NCBI GenBank assembly: GCA_934589145.1
Contig: CAKTNW010000066.1
Location: forward strand, 1 to 6,254
Length of the DNA: 6,254 bases
Reading direction: 5' to 3'
From: an uncultured Oscillospiraceae bacterium
Lineage (GTDB): Bacteria; Bacillota; Clostridia; Oscillospirales; Oscillospiraceae
The position numbers and the translations under genes were made by a program. Below the pieces are notes generated by a model. The model made no database searches. It was given only the letters and a program-made list of their open reading frames with translations, and was not told where the DNA came from. Below, piece after piece: positions 3,739-6,254 of this stretch. Each line of letters begins with the position of its first letter. Position 1 is the stretch's first letter.

Positions 3739-6254
3739 ATGCAGCAGATCACACAACTGAAAAAGGTGCTGGTTGCCAACCGCGGCGAGATCGCGGTGCG
3801 CATTTTCCGGGCCTGCTACGATCTGGGCCTCCATACCGTAGCCATCTATTCCAACGAAGATACCTATTCCCTGTTCCGCACCAAGGCGGACGAGGCGTAC
3901 CTGGTGGGCGAGAAAAAGTCCCCGCTGGGCGCGTATCTGGACATCCCCGGCATCATCGGCCTGGCCAAGCGCCGGGGCGTCACTGCCATCCACCCCGGCT
4001 ATGGCTTCCTGTCGGAGAATGCCGACTTTGCCCGCGCCTGCGAGGATAACGGCATCCTGTTCGTGGGCCCGTCCTCTGACGTGCTGGCCAAGATGGGCGA
4101 CAAGCTCAGCGCCAAGGAGATCGCCGTCAAATGCGGCGTGCCCATCATTCCCGGCTGCACCGAGCCCCTGAAGGACGCCGACGACGCGCTGGAAAAGGCT
4201 GTCAGCTTCGGATTCCCCATCATCCTGAAGGCTGCTGCCGGCGGCGGCGGCCGCGGCATGCGCCGCTGCGACAAGCCCGAGGAGGTCAAGACCGCCTATG
4301 AGCTGGTTCACAGCGAGGCGGAGAAGTCCTTCGGCTGCGGCGACATCTTCATCGAGAAGTATCTGGTGGAGCCCAAGCACATCGAGGTGCAGATCCTGGC
4401 CGATAAGTACGGCAACGTGTACCACCTGGGTGAGCGTGACTGCTCCCTCCAGCGCCGGTATCAGAAGGTGGTGGAGTACGCCCCCGCCTGGTCCGTCCCC
4501 AAGGAGACGGTGGAGGCCCTGCGGCAGGACGCGGTGAAGATCGCCAAGTCCGTCAACTACGTCAGCGCCGGTACGGTGGAGTTTCTGGTGGACAAGTCCG
4601 GCCACCACTACTTCATCGAGATGAACCCCCGTATCCAGGTGGAGCACACCGTCACCGAGATGATCACCGGCGTGGATATCGTCCGGGCCCAGCTGCTGGT
4701 GGCGGCGGGCTATCCCCTGAGCTGCCCGGAGATCGGCCTGACGAAGCAGGAGGATGTCCACTTCGACGGCTACGCCATCCAGTGCCGCGTCACCACCGAG
4801 GATCCCTCCAACAACTTCGCCCCCGATAACGGCAAGATCACCGCTTATCACTCCCCCGGCGGCTTCGGCGTCCGTCTGGACGGCGGCAACGTGGGCGTGG
4901 GCACCGTTATCTCCCCCTACTATGACTCCCTGCTGGTGAAGGTCACAAGCTGGGATCGCAGCTTCCCCGCCGTGTGCCGCAAGGCGGCCCGCGCCATCAA
5001 TGAGGTGCGCGTCCGCGGTGTCAAGACCAACATCCCCTTCGTCACCAACGTGCTGGCCCACCCCACCTTCGTCAACGGCCAGTGCCATACCAAGTTCATC
5101 GACGAGACGCCGGAGCTGTTCGAGATCATGGACTCCCGTGACCGCGCCACCCGCGTGCTGCGGTACATCTCCGAGATTCAGGTGGCCAACCCCAACGCCG
5201 AGCGCCACCAGTACGATATCCCCCGCTTCCCCGAGGCCAAGGCGCCTCTTGGCCCCGGCCTGAAGCAGCTGCTGGATGAGAAGGGCCCCGAGGCCGTGAA
5301 GCAGTGGGTGCTGGATCAGAAGAAGCTGCTGCTGACCGACACCACCATGCGCGACGCCCACCAGAGCCTGCTGTCCACCCGTATGCGTACCCGCGATATG
5401 GTGAAGGGCGCCGACGGCGTAGCCGACATCCTGCGGGACTGCTTCTCTCTGGAGATGTGGGGCGGCGCCACCTTCGACGTGGCCTACCGCTTCCTGCATG
5501 AGTCCCCCTGGGAGCGGCTGCGGCTGCTGCGGGAGAAGATCCCCAACATCCCCTTCCAGATGCTGCTGCGTGGCTCCAATCTGGTGGGCTACGCCAACTA
5601 TCCCGACAACCTTGTCCGCGCCTTCGTGGAGGAGGCCGCCCAGCGGGGCATCGACGTGTTCCGCGTGTTCGACTCCCTGAACTGGGTGCCGGGCATGGAG
5701 GTGGCCATGGAGGAGGTGCTCCGCCAGAACAAGCTGCTGGAGGCCACCATGTGCTACACCGGCGACATTCTGGACGAGACCAAGGACAAGTACACCCTGA
5801 AATACTACGTCGACCTTGCCAAGGAGCTGGAGAAGCGGGGCGCCCACATGCTGGCCATCAAGGATATGTCCGGCCTGCTGAAGCCCTACGCCGCCAAGAA
5901 GCTGGTGTCCACCCTGAAGCAGGAGGTGGGCCTGCCCATCCACCTGCACACCCACGATACCACCGGCAACCAGGTGGCCGCCCTGCTGATGGCCGCCGAG
6001 GCCGGCGTGGACGTGGTGGACGTGGCCTGCGCGCCTTTGGCGGGCCTTACCAGCCAGCCCTCGCTGGACGCTGTGGTGGCCGCCCTCCATGGCACCGAGC
6101 GCGATACCGGCCTTGACCTGCGCCGCGTCCAGGAGCTGAGCAACTACTGGGCCGACGTGCGCCTGCGGTACGAGAGCTTCGACCACGGCCTGAAGTCCTC
6201 CACCACCGACATCTACCGCTATGAGATCCCCGGCGGTCAGTACACCAACCTCCG
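3739..6254 (+). CDS. pyc: Pyruvate carboxylase, biotin-dependent (C-terminus beyond window edge)
   Basis: Carboxylates pyruvate to oxaloacetate with ATP and bicarbonate, replenishing the TCA branch and feeding gluconeogenesis and aspartate synthesis in the cytoplasm. 838 codons are visible of a family length near 1,150. Biotin carboxylase domain, about 5-455: VANRGEIAVRI, HPGYGFLSEN (85-94), ATP-grasp glycine loop GGGGRGM (168-174), QRRYQKVVE with K243, catalytic EMNPR (E294, N296, R298), and FGVR with R379. Carboxyltransferase domain from about 530: DTTMRDAHQSLL with R538, D539 and Q542, MWGGATFDVAYRFL, LLRGSNLVGY, KDMSGLLKP with K708 (the carboxylated lysine in this family), and HLHTHDTTG with metal ligands H737 and H739. 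Fusion of both domains identifies pyruvate carboxylase rather than AccC or an oxaloacetate decarboxylase alpha subunit. The rest of the carboxyltransferase domain and the biotin-carrier domain are off the right edge. Tyr241 replaces the usual His of RRHQK. Third positions are almost all G or C, as in highly expressed genes. Confidence 0.96.
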   Translation, partial: MQQITQLKKVLVANRGEIAVRIFRACYDLGLHTVAIYSNEDTYSLFRTKADEAYLVGEKKSPLGAYLDIPGIIGLAKRRGVTAIHPGYGFLSENADFARACEDNGILFVGPSSDVLAKMGDKLSAKEIAVKCGVPIIPGCTEPLKDADDALEKAVSFGFPIILKAAAGGGGRGMRRCDKPEEVKTAYELVHSEAEKSFGCGDIFIEKYLVEPKHIEVQILADKYGNVYHLGERDCSLQRRYQKVVEYAPAWSVPKETVEALRQDAVKIAKSVNYVSAGTVEFLVDKSGHHYFIEMNPRIQVEHTVTEMITGVDIVRAQLLVAAGYPLSCPEIGLTKQEDVHFDGYAIQCRVTTEDPSNNFAPDNGKITAYHSPGGFGVRLDGGNVGVGTVISPYYDSLLVKVTSWDRSFPAVCRKAARAINEVRVRGVKTNIPFVTNVLAHPTFVNGQCHTKFIDETPELFEIMDSRDRATRVLRYISEIQVANPNAERHQYDIPRFPEAKAPLGPGLKQLLDEKGPEAVKQWVLDQKKLLLTDTTMRDAHQSLLSTRMRTRDMVKGADGVADILRDCFSLEMWGGATFDVAYRFLHESPWERLRLLREKIPNIPFQMLLRGSNLVGYANYPDNLVRAFVEEAAQRGIDVFRVFDSLNWVPGMEVAMEEVLRQNKLLEATMCYTGDILDETKDKYTLKYYVDLAKELEKRGAHMLAIKDMSGLLKPYAAKKLVSTLKQEVGLPIHLHTHDTTGNQVAALLMAAEAGVDVVDVACAPLAGLTSQPSLDAVVAALHGTERDTGLDLRRVQELSNYWADVRLRYESFDHGLKSSTTDIYRYEIPGGQYTNL

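Noticed and set aside
3703..6186. Very long (827-codon) open frame on the minus strand
   Set aside because: It lies antisense to pyc, whose identity is certain. The G/C-ending codons of pyc remove stop codons from the opposite strand. Its translation is low-complexity, rich in Gly, His, Leu and Val, with no recognisable domain.
1..6254. tRNA or rRNA genes, CRISPR arrays, insertion sequences, riboswitches
   Set aside because: I saw no regularly spaced repeats, transposase motifs, terminal inverted repeats, tRNA-like cloverleaf or conserved riboswitch core. All gaps over 100 bp are explained by promoters, operators and hairpins.

Overview
The window looks like ordinary chromosomal DNA from a GC-rich anaerobic Firmicute. 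The best fit is the Clostridia, probably the Oscillospiraceae (Oscillibacter, Flavonifractor or Dysosmobacter-like gut bacteria). This rests on strong AGGAGG-type ribosome binding sites, TATAAT-type sigma-A promoters, a sigma-54 factor, a fused single-chain pyruvate carboxylase, and codons that mostly end in G or C. The taxonomic call is inference, not a database match.

Layout from left to right. (1) Positions 1-1139, minus strand: rpoN, the RNA polymerase sigma-54 factor. It begins with GTG and its C-terminal RpoN box lies beyond the left edge. (2) Positions 1140-1242: a short gap with a clear rpoN promoter and ribosome binding site. (3) Positions 1243-2457, minus strand: a 12-helix MFS transporter resembling the monocarboxylate-porter-like group. 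(4) Positions 2458-2588: a dense divergent regulatory region. The promoters of the transporter and of the LysR gene point at each other, their -10 boxes overlap on opposite strands, and a perfect T-N11-A LysR-type box sits near -65 of the transporter promoter. (5) Positions 2589-3488, plus strand: a LysR-type regulator, followed by a 15-bp perfect hairpin that is probably its terminator. (6) Positions 3489-3738: an AT-richer intergenic region with that hairpin, a second weaker hairpin, and a promoter and leader for the next gene. (7) Positions 3739-6254, plus strand: pyc, pyruvate carboxylase. It covers the biotin carboxylase domain and most of the carboxyltransferase domain and runs off the right edge.

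How the genes relate. The LysR regulator most likely controls the divergent transporter, in the classic LTTR and divergent target arrangement, and represses its own transcription. The substrate and inducer are not visible in the sequence. rpoN and pyc have their own promoters and look like neighbours rather than functional partners. pyc supplies oxaloacetate from pyruvate. I found no mobile element, CRISPR array, RNA gene or recognisably new system. The most interesting parts are the overlapping face-to-face promoters with the LTTR box, a diverged DNA-binding end in RpoN, and a Tyr where biotin carboxylases normally have His in pyc.
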